DNA of 64,000 bases from an uncultured Cryomorphaceae bacterium (GTDB lineage Bacteria; Bacteroidota; Bacteroidia; Flavobacteriales; Schleiferiaceae): assembly GCA_902614915.1 (NCBI GenBank), contig CACMMX010000003.1, positions 32,489 through 96,488 of the forward strand. The letters are read 5' to 3'. A model generated the notes under the pieces. That model ran no database searches. It was not told where the DNA came from and saw only the letters and a program-made list of their open reading frames with translations. The translations under genes were made by a program, and so were the position numbers. Positions within the stretch are counted from its first letter, which is position 1. The number at the start of each line of letters is the position of its first letter. Below, in pieces: positions 1 to 8,425 of this stretch.

Positions 1-711
1 GTACAAAATAAGATAGGTTTAGTGAGTAGTATTCCGGGCCAATTATCTCTTGCATGGAATATTATTAATAAGCCTAAAATGTTCAGGTTTGAGCAGCTTT
101 ACGGCTATGGTTATGATCTACGAAATTTAGAAGATGCATATTTCAAAAATGAAATTCATCTTGATTGGAAATTAGGTGACTTTTGGAAAAAGGAGTTGAT
201 AGCTTACGGTGCCCAAATAAAGGGCTTACGCTACTTAAGAAGTTTCTCTGAGTTAGCTGCTTGGGATGGTTTATATGCACGTGCACAAATGGGTTTGCAT
301 AGTTATAAGGAAGGTATAAATATAAAGGTGCAAGGATACGCCACATATAAATCTTCCGAAGGAGGTTTTGCAACACCAAACTGGGGAGGATTTACTGAAC
401 TTAATTACAAGAAAAATATAGGTTCTAAATTTCAGCTTAAAGTTGGGGTAAACGTGAGTGTCGAAGACGCATTTTATACACCGACATACCTAATTGGTCT
501 GCCTATTTGGTCTTTACAAGAAGAACATTTGGCTGGTCTTTATCCATGGTCTACCATTTATTTTGAGGCGAGAATAGCAAATTTTGTTGGGGGTATTCGA
601 TTGGTTAATGCACTTGAAGGATTGACAACCTATAACTACTATGCTTTTGGCGCTACACCAAGAACAGATCGGTGGATTCAGCTCAGCGCCCGGTGGTCTT
701 TATTTAATTAA
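1..711 (+). CDS. Putative porin (porin-10-like), 3' part only
   Basis: The reading frame is open from base 1, so the true start lies outside the window; a GTG at 22 is only an internal codon. About 236 residues are visible. They show alternating aromatic and polar residues typical of outer-membrane beta strands (for example YGYGYDL, YNYYAFGATP) and end in an amphipathic strand, QLSARWSLFN, with the near-terminal aromatic residue typical of beta-barrel outer-membrane proteins. The pattern resembles the C-terminal part of the Bacteroidota 'putative porin' family (porin_10). Role inferred: outer-membrane pore. It converges with the next gene, the two stop codons lying within 4 bases of each other. 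The family call rests on recognition of the C-terminal part only. Confidence 0.6.
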   Translation, partial: VQNKIGLVSSIPGQLSLAWNIINKPKMFRFEQLYGYGYDLRNLEDAYFKNEIHLDWKLGDFWKKELIAYGAQIKGLRYLRSFSELAAWDGLYARAQMGLHSYKEGINIKVQGYATYKSSEGGFATPNWGGFTELNYKKNIGSKFQLKVGVNVSVEDAFYTPTYLIGLPIWSLQEEHLAGLYPWSTIYFEARIANFVGGIRLVNALEGLTTYNYYAFGATPRTDRWIQLSARWSLFN

Positions 712-1977
712 GTTTTTTGAGGAGGCTTCTTAGCAGCAGGAAATAAAATGTTGTTAAGAATTAAACGATAGCCCGGGCTATTAGGAAATTCTTTCAAGTC
801 TGTTGGTTCATCACCTACCCGGTGCTGATAGTCTTCCGGATCGTGTCCCCCATAAAACGTCCAATACCCTTCACCATAAGTGCCGTGAATGTATTTAGCT
901 GCCGCACTCGTTTTGCTTTTTCCAAGCACAGTTGTCGAAGGCTTTAAGGTTTTAATATCATAGGCTGTGGTTTGACCATAAAATCCTTTCACTAATGAGG
1001 TGTGATTTTGAACAAGAATCGTTGGGACTACATCATATTTAGCAGAAAAATCAAATAATTCAAAGTAGTCCTGCTCTTCTTTTACGCGCCTTATGCGCTG
1101 TTCAGTAATGTCAATTGAAGAATACTCATAGCGCAACGGATTCATGACTAAATCAAAATTTTCAAAAGCAAAACATTTGTCGTAGTCCAATGCCAATGCT
1201 GCACCAGGCGAAGAGGGATCTCCATCAAACATACTTTCGCAGATATCAGTTTTTCTTGATGCTAAAGCGATGTCATAAGAGTCGGTTGCTGAGCACATTG
1301 CAAATAAAAAACCTCCTTGATTTACATATTCTGAGATAACCTCAGCAACAGCACCTTTTAGCTCACTTACCTTATTATACCCTAAAGATTTTGCATGGGT
1401 TTCAAACTGAGATTTTTGATTAATGTACCAAGCGGCGTCCCTATAAGTACCATAAAATTTTCCATATTGTCCTGTGAAATCTTCGTGATGAAGATGAAGC
1501 CAATCGTATTGAAATAAATTACCATCCAACACCTCCTCATCATAAATGGTTTCAAAGGGGATTTCAGCATAGGTTAAAACTAGCGTTACAGCATCGTCCC
1601 AAGGTTGTTTTCCAGCTGGGGAATACACTGCTATTTTTGGAACTCTTTCAAGTTCTACTGTATTGGTGTTTGTGCTTGGGCTTTTTAATTCTTCCATTAA
1701 TGAAATTAGGTAGCTAGCGCTACAGTTTTCATAACTAACACCTTTCAATAAAGCCTTCTTAATAATAAATTCATCAGCGTCTAAAATACCGAAAGCCCCC
1801 CCCCCTATGATTAAGAAGCCAATGACATTCATATCCATTGTCTATTGCCTCAAACACTAAGCCGTACGCTTTGAGATGATCTGTTTGCACTTCATAGTCC
1901 ATAGGTATTATAACCTGCCCATAAGAGGAGGCAGAACTAAAAAAGAAAATGATTAAGATTTTTCTAAAACGGTACAT
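708..1977 (-). pseudogene. Conserved secreted protein (asparagine synthetase B-like by database name), frameshifted in a 10-G tract
   Basis: Two overlapping leftward frames, 1977-1774 and 1838-708, together make one protein. The first begins with a signal peptide (MYRFRKILIIFFFSSASSYG) and carries PMDYEVQTDHLKAYG...WLLNHRGG; the second continues with AFGILDADEF, then PKIAVYSPAGKQPWDDAVTL, WLHLHHEDFTGQYGKFYGTY, FLFAMCSATDSYDIAL and the C-terminal FYGGHDPEDYQH. I recognise these as one Bacteroidota family often labelled 'asparagine synthetase B', a label I would not trust functionally. The frames part inside ten consecutive G (coding strand) at 1805-1796. With nine G the frame reads straight through ...NHRGGAFGIL... 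and gives about 422 residues, the usual family length. The start chosen is ATG at 1977; it overlaps the end of dnaB by 14 bases. The cause could be slippage (phase variation), a real mutation or a sequencing error. Confidence 0.75.
1796..1805. repeat. Homopolymer of 10 C (+) / 10 G (coding strand)
   Basis: Ten identical bases lie inside the coding region of the leftward secreted protein, exactly where its reading frame breaks. Removing one base restores a family-like sequence. It is a contingency-type tract by its form; phase variation is not shown by the sequence alone. Confidence 0.9.
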
Positions 1978-3478
1978 CACCACCTTCTAATTCCTGTGGG
2001 GTAATATTTGTGTAGCCGTCATTTGTTGTCTTGCTGTCTTCCCCAACATTCATTTTACTTTCTAAAATCATTCTTGAACCATGGTCTAAATCAGAAAATT
2101 TAGCAAGTTCTGCAATGAAGCGTAATCTTACATCTTCTAATGAGCCGTTTCTATGTTTGGCAATAATTATTTCAGCTTGATTATCAGAAGGGTCACCGTC
2201 CTCCCATTCAGAAATGGAATAGTATTCCGGTCGGTAAATAAAGCTTACAATATCTGCATCTTGTTCAATTGCTCCCGATTCTCGAAGATCACTAAGTTGC
2301 GGACGTTTTGAAGCAGATCTTGTTTCAACGGCACGTGATAATTGCGAAAGTGCAATTACTGGGACAGTTAATTCCTTCGCTATAGATTTCAGAGATCTTG
2401 ATATTGTTGATATTTCTTGTTCCCGATTTCCTAGCGTTTTAGATCCTCCAACAGTCATAAGCTGCAGATAATCAATGATAATAAGATCTAATCCTTGAGT
2501 ACTTTTCAAGCGCCGAACCTTAGCTCTTAAATCAAAGACGGAAAGAGCAGGTGTATCGTCAATGAATAAATTGGTCTTTTCTAATTCTTTGACGCCTGAT
2601 GTTAATTCATTCCACTCTCGATCTGTGAGATCTCCTTTTCTGAGTTTTTCTGAACTAAGACCAGTTTCAGAGGAGATAATTCTAGTTATCAATTGAATAG
2701 AGGACATCTCCAAGGAGAATACTGCAACCTTTTTATGGTGATCTACGGTCATGTTTCTAGCCATGGATAATACAAACGCGGTTTTACCCATACCCGGCCT
2801 TGCAGCGAGTATGATCAAATCTGAAGGTTGCCAACCAGAGGTTACTCTGTCTAATTCTGAGAATCCAGAAGGAATACCGGAGAGCCCCTCTTGTTTAGAA
2901 ATATTTTCAATTTTATCAATGGCCTGTCTAATCAAAACTTCAGCACTTTCGTAATTTCTTTTAAGATTACCTTGGCCCACCTCAAAAAGCTTTTGTTCGG
3001 CATTGTCCAGAAGTTCTAAAACATCAGTGGTCTCATCAAATGCACTTTCTATTATTTCAGAAGATATACGAACTAATTCCCGTTGAATGTGCTTTTGAAG
3101 TATAATTCGAGCGTGGTATTCGATGTGGGCAGCCGAACTTACTTTTTGGCTTAATTGAGCCAAATAAGCCTCACCACCTGAAATTTTCATTAACCCCTCT
3201 TTTCTTAATTCTGTGGCAACCGTTAGAATATCTATGGGCTGATTATTACCGAAAAGAATTGTAATGATTTTGAAAATATTTTTATGTTGATTCTTATAAA
3301 AAGCATCAGGGTGGAGTATATCAATAATATTTGCTAATGCATTTTTATCTATCAAAAGTGCGCCCAATACAGCTTCTTCCAAATCAATTGCTTGTGGAGG
3401 TATTCTTCCGCTAGATATCAGATTGGTGTTTTGTGCAGACCGCTTTGATTTTTGATTGCTGTATTGTATTTCTTCCAT
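1964..3478 (-). CDS. dnaB: Replicative DNA helicase DnaB
   Basis: Hexameric helicase that unwinds DNA ahead of the replication fork. It has 504 residues, within the family's usual range. The N-terminal DnaB domain (about 25-130; PPQAIDLEEAVLGALLID) is followed by the RecA-like ATPase domain (about 200-470) with Walker A ARPGMGKT near 226-233, Walker B LDLIIIDYLQLM and the sensor region SQLSRAVETR. No intein insertion is seen. The acidic C-terminal tail ends GGDVPF. The start ATG at 3478 follows the stop of accA (3481) by two bases, so dnaB is probably transcribed with accA and the genes upstream of it. Its 3' end overlaps the start of the frameshifted secreted protein. Confidence 0.97.
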   Translation of the reverse strand: MEEIQYSNQKSKRSAQNTNLISSGRIPPQAIDLEEAVLGALLIDKNALANIIDILHPDAFYKNQHKNIFKIITILFGNNQPIDILTVATELRKEGLMKISGGEAYLAQLSQKVSSAAHIEYHARIILQKHIQRELVRISSEIIESAFDETTDVLELLDNAEQKLFEVGQGNLKRNYESAEVLIRQAIDKIENISKQEGLSGIPSGFSELDRVTSGWQPSDLIILAARPGMGKTAFVLSMARNMTVDHHKKVAVFSLEMSSIQLITRIISSETGLSSEKLRKGDLTDREWNELTSGVKELEKTNLFIDDTPALSVFDLRAKVRRLKSTQGLDLIIIDYLQLMTVGGSKTLGNREQEISTISRSLKSIAKELTVPVIALSQLSRAVETRSASKRPQLSDLRESGAIEQDADIVSFIYRPEYYSISEWEDGDPSDNQAEIIIAKHRNGSLEDVRLRFIAELAKFSDLDHGSRMILESKMNVGEDSKTTNDGYTNITPQELEGGDVPF

Positions 3479-3480
3479 AA

Positions 3481-4434
3481 TTATTCTGCGTAGACTCCCA
3501 TGCCAAAGAATTTGTTCATTCGTTGTGCTATTAATTCTTCAGTCTCTAGCTTCTGTAAAGATTTTGTGTGTTTTAAAATACTCTTTTTAACTTCTATAAA
3601 CATCAATTCAGGACTTGTATGGGCCCCACCGAGAGGTTCTTTTATAATTCCGTCAATGAGACCATTTTTCTTCATATCTGTAGCAGTGAGCTTAAGTGCT
3701 TCGGCCGCTTTATCTTTGTGATCCCAAGAGCGCCAAAGTATCGAAGAACAGCTTTCTGGTGAGATAACCGAATACCATGTATTTTCTAGCATGAGAACTC
3801 TGTCACCAACACCGATACCAATTGCCCCTCCTGACGCTCCCTCTCCAATAATTACACAGATAACAGGAACTTTGAGACGAGACATTTCCATTATATTTTT
3901 TGCTATTGCCTCTCCTTGTCCTCTTTCTTCGGCTTCTAGGCCAGGAAAAGCTCCTGGAGTATCAATAAGTGTTACAATTGGTCGATTAAATTTTTCCGCC
4001 TGTTTCATTAAGCGCAGTGCTTTTCTATATCCCTCTGGATTAGCCATACCAAAATTTCTGAACTGTCGCATCTTGGTATTTACTCCTTTTTGCTGTCCAA
4101 TGAACATGTAGGTTTGTTCACTCATTGTTCCCCAACCACCAATCATAGCTTTATCGTCCTTGACACCACGATCACCGTGTAATTCAATAAAATTTCCTTC
4201 AGTCAGGGCCTCAATATATGCCTGCGTATAGGGACGTTGAGGATGACGTGAAAGTTGGACTCTTTCCCAAGCGTTCAAGTTTCCGTAAATCTCTTTTTTC
4301 TTATCCACAAGTTTTTTTCGAATATCTTCTATGGTTTTTGCCATATCGACTCCGGTGTCATCGGCAAGTTCTAGAGCTTTATTCAGCTGGATTTCAAGCT
4401 CTTCTATGGGTTTTTCGAATGAAAGGTATTCCAT
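3481..4434 (-). CDS. accA: Acetyl-CoA carboxylase carboxyltransferase subunit alpha
   Basis: Carries, with AccD, the carboxyl transfer from biotin to acetyl-CoA, the first committed step of fatty acid synthesis. The frame is open to 4461, but the family begins MEYL-F, so I place the start at ATG 4434 (317 residues). Diagnostic stretches are [10 protein letters not shown] (about 61-70), HGDR, the [20 protein letters not shown] block (130-149), [16 protein letters not shown] (158-173), the oxyanion-type glycine loop [14 protein letters not shown] (195-208) and [11 protein letters not shown]. It is followed two bases later by dnaB; 46 bases separate it from the transporter gene upstream, all in the same direction. 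Confidence 0.96.
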   Translation of the reverse strand: MEYLSFEKPIEELEIQLNKALELADDTGVDMAKTIEDIRKKLVDKKKEIYGNLNAWERVQLSRHPQRPYTQAYIEALTEGNFIELHGDRGVKDDKAMIGGWGTMSEQTYMFIGQQKGVNTKMRQFRNFGMANPEGYRKALRLMKQAEKFNRPIVTLIDTPGAFPGLEAEERGQGEAIAKNIMEMSRLKVPVICVIIGEGASGGAIGIGVGDRVLMLENTWYSVISPESCSSILWRSWDHKDKAAEALKLTATDMKKNGLIDGIIKEPLGGAHTSPELMFIEVKKSILKHTKSLQKLETEELIAQRMNKFFGMGVYAE

Positions 4435-4480
4435 GTTCTCTGCGTTTTTCACATTATGCAAAATACCAAAACAAATTACT

Positions 4481-5410
4481 TTAACGTATTCTTTTGTTGG
4501 CTTTTATAATACCATTAGTTATTACGGTGGCGAGTATAATAAATACACCAATATAAAATTGTGCAGACATACTTTCGGAGGCTCCAAAAAATACGGCGGC
4601 CAAGAGAATACCATAAACAGGCTCAAGGTTAATAGCAAGCATAACGCTAAATGGCGAAAGCCGTTTGAGAAGTTCGACACTCTTTATAAATGGATAGGCG
4701 GTACATGCTAATGCGAGAATGGAAATATAAATCCAGTCAGTTTCTTTAGTTGCCCATAGGTTCATCGGATTTTCCCCTCTGAGTAATGAGAGGATTACTA
4801 TAGAAATGAATGCAAAAGTGATTTCCCAGAATGTGACCTGGACAGGTTTTGGGTAGCGTTGTACAAGTTGTTTGTTTAAAATACTAAATGATGCACTGAG
4901 CATTGCACTGAACAAAGCAATGATTAATCCTAATTGAAAATTTGAAAATACAACCCCGTAATAGCTAAGCTCTTTAATTTCAGCGGCGTTGGGTTTTTCG
5001 TAGAAAACAATTCCAATACCAACCATAACAATTAGGCCAAGGATGATTTCAGTAATATCGAATTTTGTTTTTGTCAAAACAGGACTGAGTACTGAAGACC
5101 AAAGCGCACCTGTCGAAACTCCAGCAAGTGTTATGCTCACATTAGCAATTTTGATAGCACCAAAAAAGGTAATCCAATGTACGGCAATTAACACTCCGCA
5201 CAACCACATAAACAACAGTTCTTTTGCGTTTGCAGTGAATCCTCTATTACGAGAAATGAGATAAAATGCAATAGCTACTGAGGTTAATGCAGTTCTGTTA
5301 AACACCAGGGAAAGCGCATCAATACTGATGAATTTACCAAGAATAGCCGTAAATCCCCAGATGAAAACAATAAAGTGTAGATACAATTGATCCTTAGTGA
5401 ACGAATTCAT
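4481..5410 (-). CDS. EamA/DMT-family transporter
   Basis: Predicted inner-membrane protein of about 309 residues with ten hydrophobic segments arranged as two EamA repeats ([17 protein letters not shown] at the start, then the second repeat from about [20 protein letters not shown]). This matches the drug/metabolite transporter superfamily; the substrate cannot be told. The frame is open upstream to 5482 inside the preceding gene, but the first ATG giving a normal DMT N-terminus is at 5410 ([13 protein letters not shown]), one base after the stop codon of the LptF/LptG-type gene. That tight junction suggests translational coupling in one operon. Confidence 0.88.
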   Translation of the reverse strand: MNSFTKDQLYLHFIVFIWGFTAILGKFISIDALSLVFNRTALTSVAIAFYLISRNRGFTANAKELLFMWLCGVLIAVHWITFFGAIKIANVSITLAGVSTGALWSSVLSPVLTKTKFDITEIILGLIVMVGIGIVFYEKPNAAEIKELSYYGVVFSNFQLGLIIALFSAMLSASFSILNKQLVQRYPKPVQVTFWEITFAFISIVILSLLRGENPMNLWATKETDWIYISILALACTAYPFIKSVELLKRLSPFSVMLAINLEPVYGILLAAVFFGASESMSAQFYIGVFIILATVITNGIIKANKRIR

Positions 5411-5411
5411 A

Positions 5412-6536
5412 TCACTTAGGTGCTCTGTTATAACTCCAAAGCGCAATGGCTGCAAAGAGTAGGTTAGGCAGCCAAATGGCAAATTCTGCGGGTTGGATGG
5501 TTACCCAAGTAAGGGCTCTACCAAGCCATCTGTCAGTGGATAATACCCCAGTTGAAGCAAAGGTTTGAGAGATTTGCATAGCAAATACATAGACTGCGCA
5601 AAGCACGAGGCCTATAGCAATGTTCACACCTAATCCACCGCGTCTTTTTTGGCTTGCTAATGACACTGCCAGTAGAACAAATACAAAGGAACTGAGCGGG
5701 TAAGAAGACCTACGTTGCATTTCCATTTGGTAGGAAGCAATGTTTTCATTTCCTGTTATTTCTTCTTGAACAATAAATTTACGTAACTCTTTTGAGTTCA
5801 TGGTCGCTATTGAGTTCAGTTTGGGTGCTATTTGCTCTGAGGTAAACTGAAGAACCGTGTCTAATTTGCGCCCTGTTGCGATGGATTCAGTACCCGCGCT
5901 GTCTAATTTGCGTATTTTGTAGTTGTCTAACCTCCATTTACCTGTAGCCGTATCCAATCGAATAAAATCTGCACTTAGTTTGGAAGTTAAAATATGGTTA
6001 TCAAAAGTCTCGTAAGTGAATTGATATCCGCTTTGTCGAATACCAGAATAGGTTTCAAAATAAACATAATGTCCAGGTAAAACTTGACGATGTACTTTTT
6101 GGTTAATAGGCCGATTCGCTCCGGTTATATATTTCTCTTCGAACTGAATTCTCTTGATATTCGTCTGTGGCACTAACAAGTGGTTAAGTGTTAAGGAAAG
6201 CAAACAAATAAGGGTTGCCCCAATCAAATAGGGGCGCAGTAATCTGTTAAAGCTAGTGCCCGAAGTTAAGATGGCCACGATTTCTGTGTTTGAAGCAATC
6301 CTCGAGGTGAACCAAATGGTTGAAATAAAGAGAATTAAGGCACTGAAAAGATTTCCATAAAACGCGATGAAATTGATATAGTAATCAAAGACGATTTCAT
6401 TCATCGTTGCGCCGTTTTGGAAGTCGTCAATTTTTTCGCTAATATCAAAGACAATTGCTATAGCTAAAATGAGAATCATGGTCAAGAAGAAGCTTCCGAC
6501 GAACTTCCTTAATATGTACCAATCTAATTTATTCAC
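5412..6536 (-). CDS. LptF/LptG family permease
   Basis: Inner-membrane component of the lipopolysaccharide export ABC transporter (YjgP/YjgQ family). It has 374 residues with the family's plan: N-terminal transmembrane helices (LDWYILRKFVGSFFLTMILI..., LILFISTIWFTSRIAS, and one near 105-125), a large periplasmic beta-jellyroll region (about 130-270; HYVYFETYSGIR, TGKWRLDNYKIRKLD) and three C-terminal helices (SYPLSSFVFVLLAVSLAS...). Whether it is LptF or LptG cannot be decided from this gene alone. It starts two bases after the tgt stop codon. Confidence 0.9.
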   Translation of the reverse strand: MNKLDWYILRKFVGSFFLTMILILAIAIVFDISEKIDDFQNGATMNEIVFDYYINFIAFYGNLFSALILFISTIWFTSRIASNTEIVAILTSGTSFNRLLRPYLIGATLICLLSLTLNHLLVPQTNIKRIQFEEKYITGANRPINQKVHRQVLPGHYVYFETYSGIRQSGYQFTYETFDNHILTSKLSADFIRLDTATGKWRLDNYKIRKLDSAGTESIATGRKLDTVLQFTSEQIAPKLNSIATMNSKELRKFIVQEEITGNENIASYQMEMQRRSSYPLSSFVFVLLAVSLASQKRRGGLGVNIAIGLVLCAVYVFAMQISQTFASTGVLSTDRWLGRALTWVTIQPAEFAIWLPNLLFAAIALWSYNRAPK

Positions 6537-6538
6537 CT

Positions 6539-7669
6539 CTATAATCTACGCTCTAATTTTGGAATCATATAATTTTTCCAGCTCGCAAAATCACCCGAAA
6601 TAATTTGTTTTCTCGCTTCTTCTACGAGCCACAGGTAAAACCTGATATTATGCATGGAAGCAATTTGTGCTCCCAAACTTTCCTTACTGTGAATGAGGTG
6701 TCGAACATAGGCCTTAGTGTAGGCAGTATCTACGAAGCTTGTTCCGTTCGGATCAATAGGCTCATGAATGTTTTCCCACTTCTTATTCCGAATGTTGATT
6801 ATTCCTTCACTCGTGAATAGTTGACCATTACGTCCGTTTCGTGTGGGCATCACACAATCGAACATATCAACACCTAAACTTATATTTTCTAGAATATTTG
6901 CCGGCGTTCCAACACCCATTAGGTAGCGCGGTTTGTCTTTTGGTAATAGGTTGCATGCACCTGCTGCATGCTTATACATTTCTTCCATAGGTTCGCCTAC
7001 ACTTAATCCACCTATGGCATTACCATCCGCATTTTTGCTCGCGATGTATTCAGCACTTTCCTCGCGTAAATCGTCAAAAGTTGATCCCTGAATAATTGGA
7101 AATAGCGATTGGTTGTATCCATAAAACGGCTGGGTTTCTCCTAATCTATCTATGCATCTATCCAACCATCTATGAGTCATTTGCATCGATTCCTTGGCAT
7201 ATTCGTAACTGCTTGGATAGGGCGGGCATTCGTCAAATGCCATAATCATGTCTGCGCCAATTTCTCGCTGTATATCCATCACCCTTTCTGGAGTGAAAAG
7301 ATGCTTGGTTCCGTCAATATGGGAAGCAAAGGTAGCACCCCGCTCCTCAATTTTTCGCTGATTAGCAAGACTATATACTTGGTAGCCGCCGCTATCAGTC
7401 AGTATGGGGCCGTCCCATCCATTGAACTTATGTAAACCACCGGCCTCTTTTAAAATAGCTGTTCCAGGCCTAAGAAAAAGGTGATAAGTATTACCTAGAA
7501 TGATTTGAGCCTGAGTATCTTCCTTTAAATCTTTAGTATGCACTCCTTTGACGGTTCCTGCTGTACCAACAGGCATGAAGATTGGCGTATATATTTTACC
7601 ATGAACTGTAGTAATAATTCCTGCACGAGCAGCACTCTTTGGATCCGTGTGTTTGAGTTGAAACTTCAT
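6539..7669 (-). CDS. tgt: tRNA-guanine transglycosylase (Tgt)
   Basis: Exchanges G34 for the queuosine precursor in tRNAs with GUN anticodons. It has 376 residues from ATG 7669 (MKFQLKHTD); the open frame to 7687 adds six unlikely residues. The (beta/alpha)8 core shows TDSGGYQVYS (91-100, with the general acid/base Asp92), QGSTFDDLR, GGLSVGEP (220-227) and MFDCVMPTRNGRNG with the nucleophile Asp271. The C-x-C-x2-C zinc ligands of the E. coli enzyme are absent: the aligned stretch 309-314 is GTSFVD. The ligand His340 (SMHN) is kept. I recall the same change in flavobacterial relatives. It heads the leftward operon and diverges from rsmG with 39 bases between the start codons. Confidence 0.96.
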   Translation of the reverse strand: MKFQLKHTDPKSAARAGIITTVHGKIYTPIFMPVGTAGTVKGVHTKDLKEDTQAQIILGNTYHLFLRPGTAILKEAGGLHKFNGWDGPILTDSGGYQVYSLANQRKIEERGATFASHIDGTKHLFTPERVMDIQREIGADMIMAFDECPPYPSSYEYAKESMQMTHRWLDRCIDRLGETQPFYGYNQSLFPIIQGSTFDDLREESAEYIASKNADGNAIGGLSVGEPMEEMYKHAAGACNLLPKDKPRYLMGVGTPANILENISLGVDMFDCVMPTRNGRNGQLFTSEGIINIRNKKWENIHEPIDPNGTSFVDTAYTKAYVRHLIHSKESLGAQIASMHNIRFYLWLVEEARKQIISGDFASWKNYMIPKLERRL

Positions 7670-7696
7670 AAAGAGCAAAAGTACCAACTACGAGCA

Positions 7697-7704
7697 TATA
7701 TTTG
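7697..7704 (+). promoter_or_regulatory. Candidate -7 box for rsmG (TATATTTG)
   Basis: Matches the Bacteroidota -7 consensus TAnnTTTG. Its last base lies only 4 bases before the rsmG ATG, so transcription would begin at or very near the start codon. No good -33 TTTG is seen. Confidence 0.4.
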
Positions 7705-7708
7705 CATT

Positions 7709-8362
7709 ATGTATACTGCTGAACTTATTTTCTCGAATTTTCCTGATTTAACAGAAAAACAGCGTGAGCAAATAGAGCATTTAAAGCCGCTTTACGAGAA
7801 TTGGAATGCGAAGATTAACGTAATCAGCAGAAAAAATACGGATGCCTTCTATTTGAAGCATGTCTTGCACAGCATGTCCATTGCAAAAACACACAACTTT
7901 TTACCCGGTCAGGTGGTACTTGATGTGGGAACTGGTGGTGGATTTCCGGGTATACCATTGGCCATTTTATTTCCTAAAACTGAATTTCATTTGGTCGATT
8001 CCATTGGAAAGAAGATCAAGGTCGTACAGGCAGTTGCAGAAGCTTTGGGATTAGAAAATGTAGAGGGAACTCATGTTCGTGCCGAACAATTGAGGTATCA
8101 ATACGACTTTGTAATTTCTAGAGCCGTAACCCATATGCAAAGTTTTATTCCATGGATTAAGGGACGTTTAGATAAGAATAGCCGTGACCAAAACTGTCCA
8201 AATGGTCTAATCTGTTTAAAAGGCGGCGATTTAGCAGAGGAGTTAGGGTCTTTAAAGGCAGAGTTAACACCGCTCAACCGATTTTTTACAGAAGAATTTT
8301 TTGAAACCAAAAAGGTCGTTTATGTAACTCGAAAAGAAATTCAAAATTTTCAAGTTCAATAA
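7709..8362 (+). CDS. rsmG: 16S rRNA (guanine(527)-N7)-methyltransferase RsmG
   Basis: Methylates G527 of 16S rRNA with SAM. The protein has 217 residues and the Rossmann-fold motif I VVLDVGTGGGFPGIPLA at about 69-85; upstream are YENWNAKINVISRKN and the histidine-containing HVLHSMSI, both typical of GidB/RsmG, and VISRAVTHMQSFIPW lies downstream. The frame is open back to 7538, but that part overlaps tgt on the other strand and has no family similarity, so ATG 7709 is chosen. It stands alone rightward, convergent with pruA 63 bases away. Confidence 0.94.
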   Translation: MYTAELIFSNFPDLTEKQREQIEHLKPLYENWNAKINVISRKNTDAFYLKHVLHSMSIAKTHNFLPGQVVLDVGTGGGFPGIPLAILFPKTEFHLVDSIGKKIKVVQAVAEALGLENVEGTHVRAEQLRYQYDFVISRAVTHMQSFIPWIKGRLDKNSRDQNCPNGLICLKGGDLAEELGSLKAELTPLNRFFTEEFFETKKVVYVTRKEIQNFQVQ

Positions 8363-8425
8363 ATTGATTTGGTATAAATGAACGAGGCGCTCAAAAAAGC
8401 ACCCCATTAATAAATAAAAATTAGA

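Noticed and set aside
4331..4711. 126-codon rightward frame antisense to accA and the transporter gene
   Set aside because: Lies mostly opposite strongly conserved coding sequence and has no recognisable features.
8387..8406. Possible terminator between rsmG and pruA (GGCGCT...AGCACC)
   Set aside because: Six pairs with a mismatch and no T run; too weak to call.
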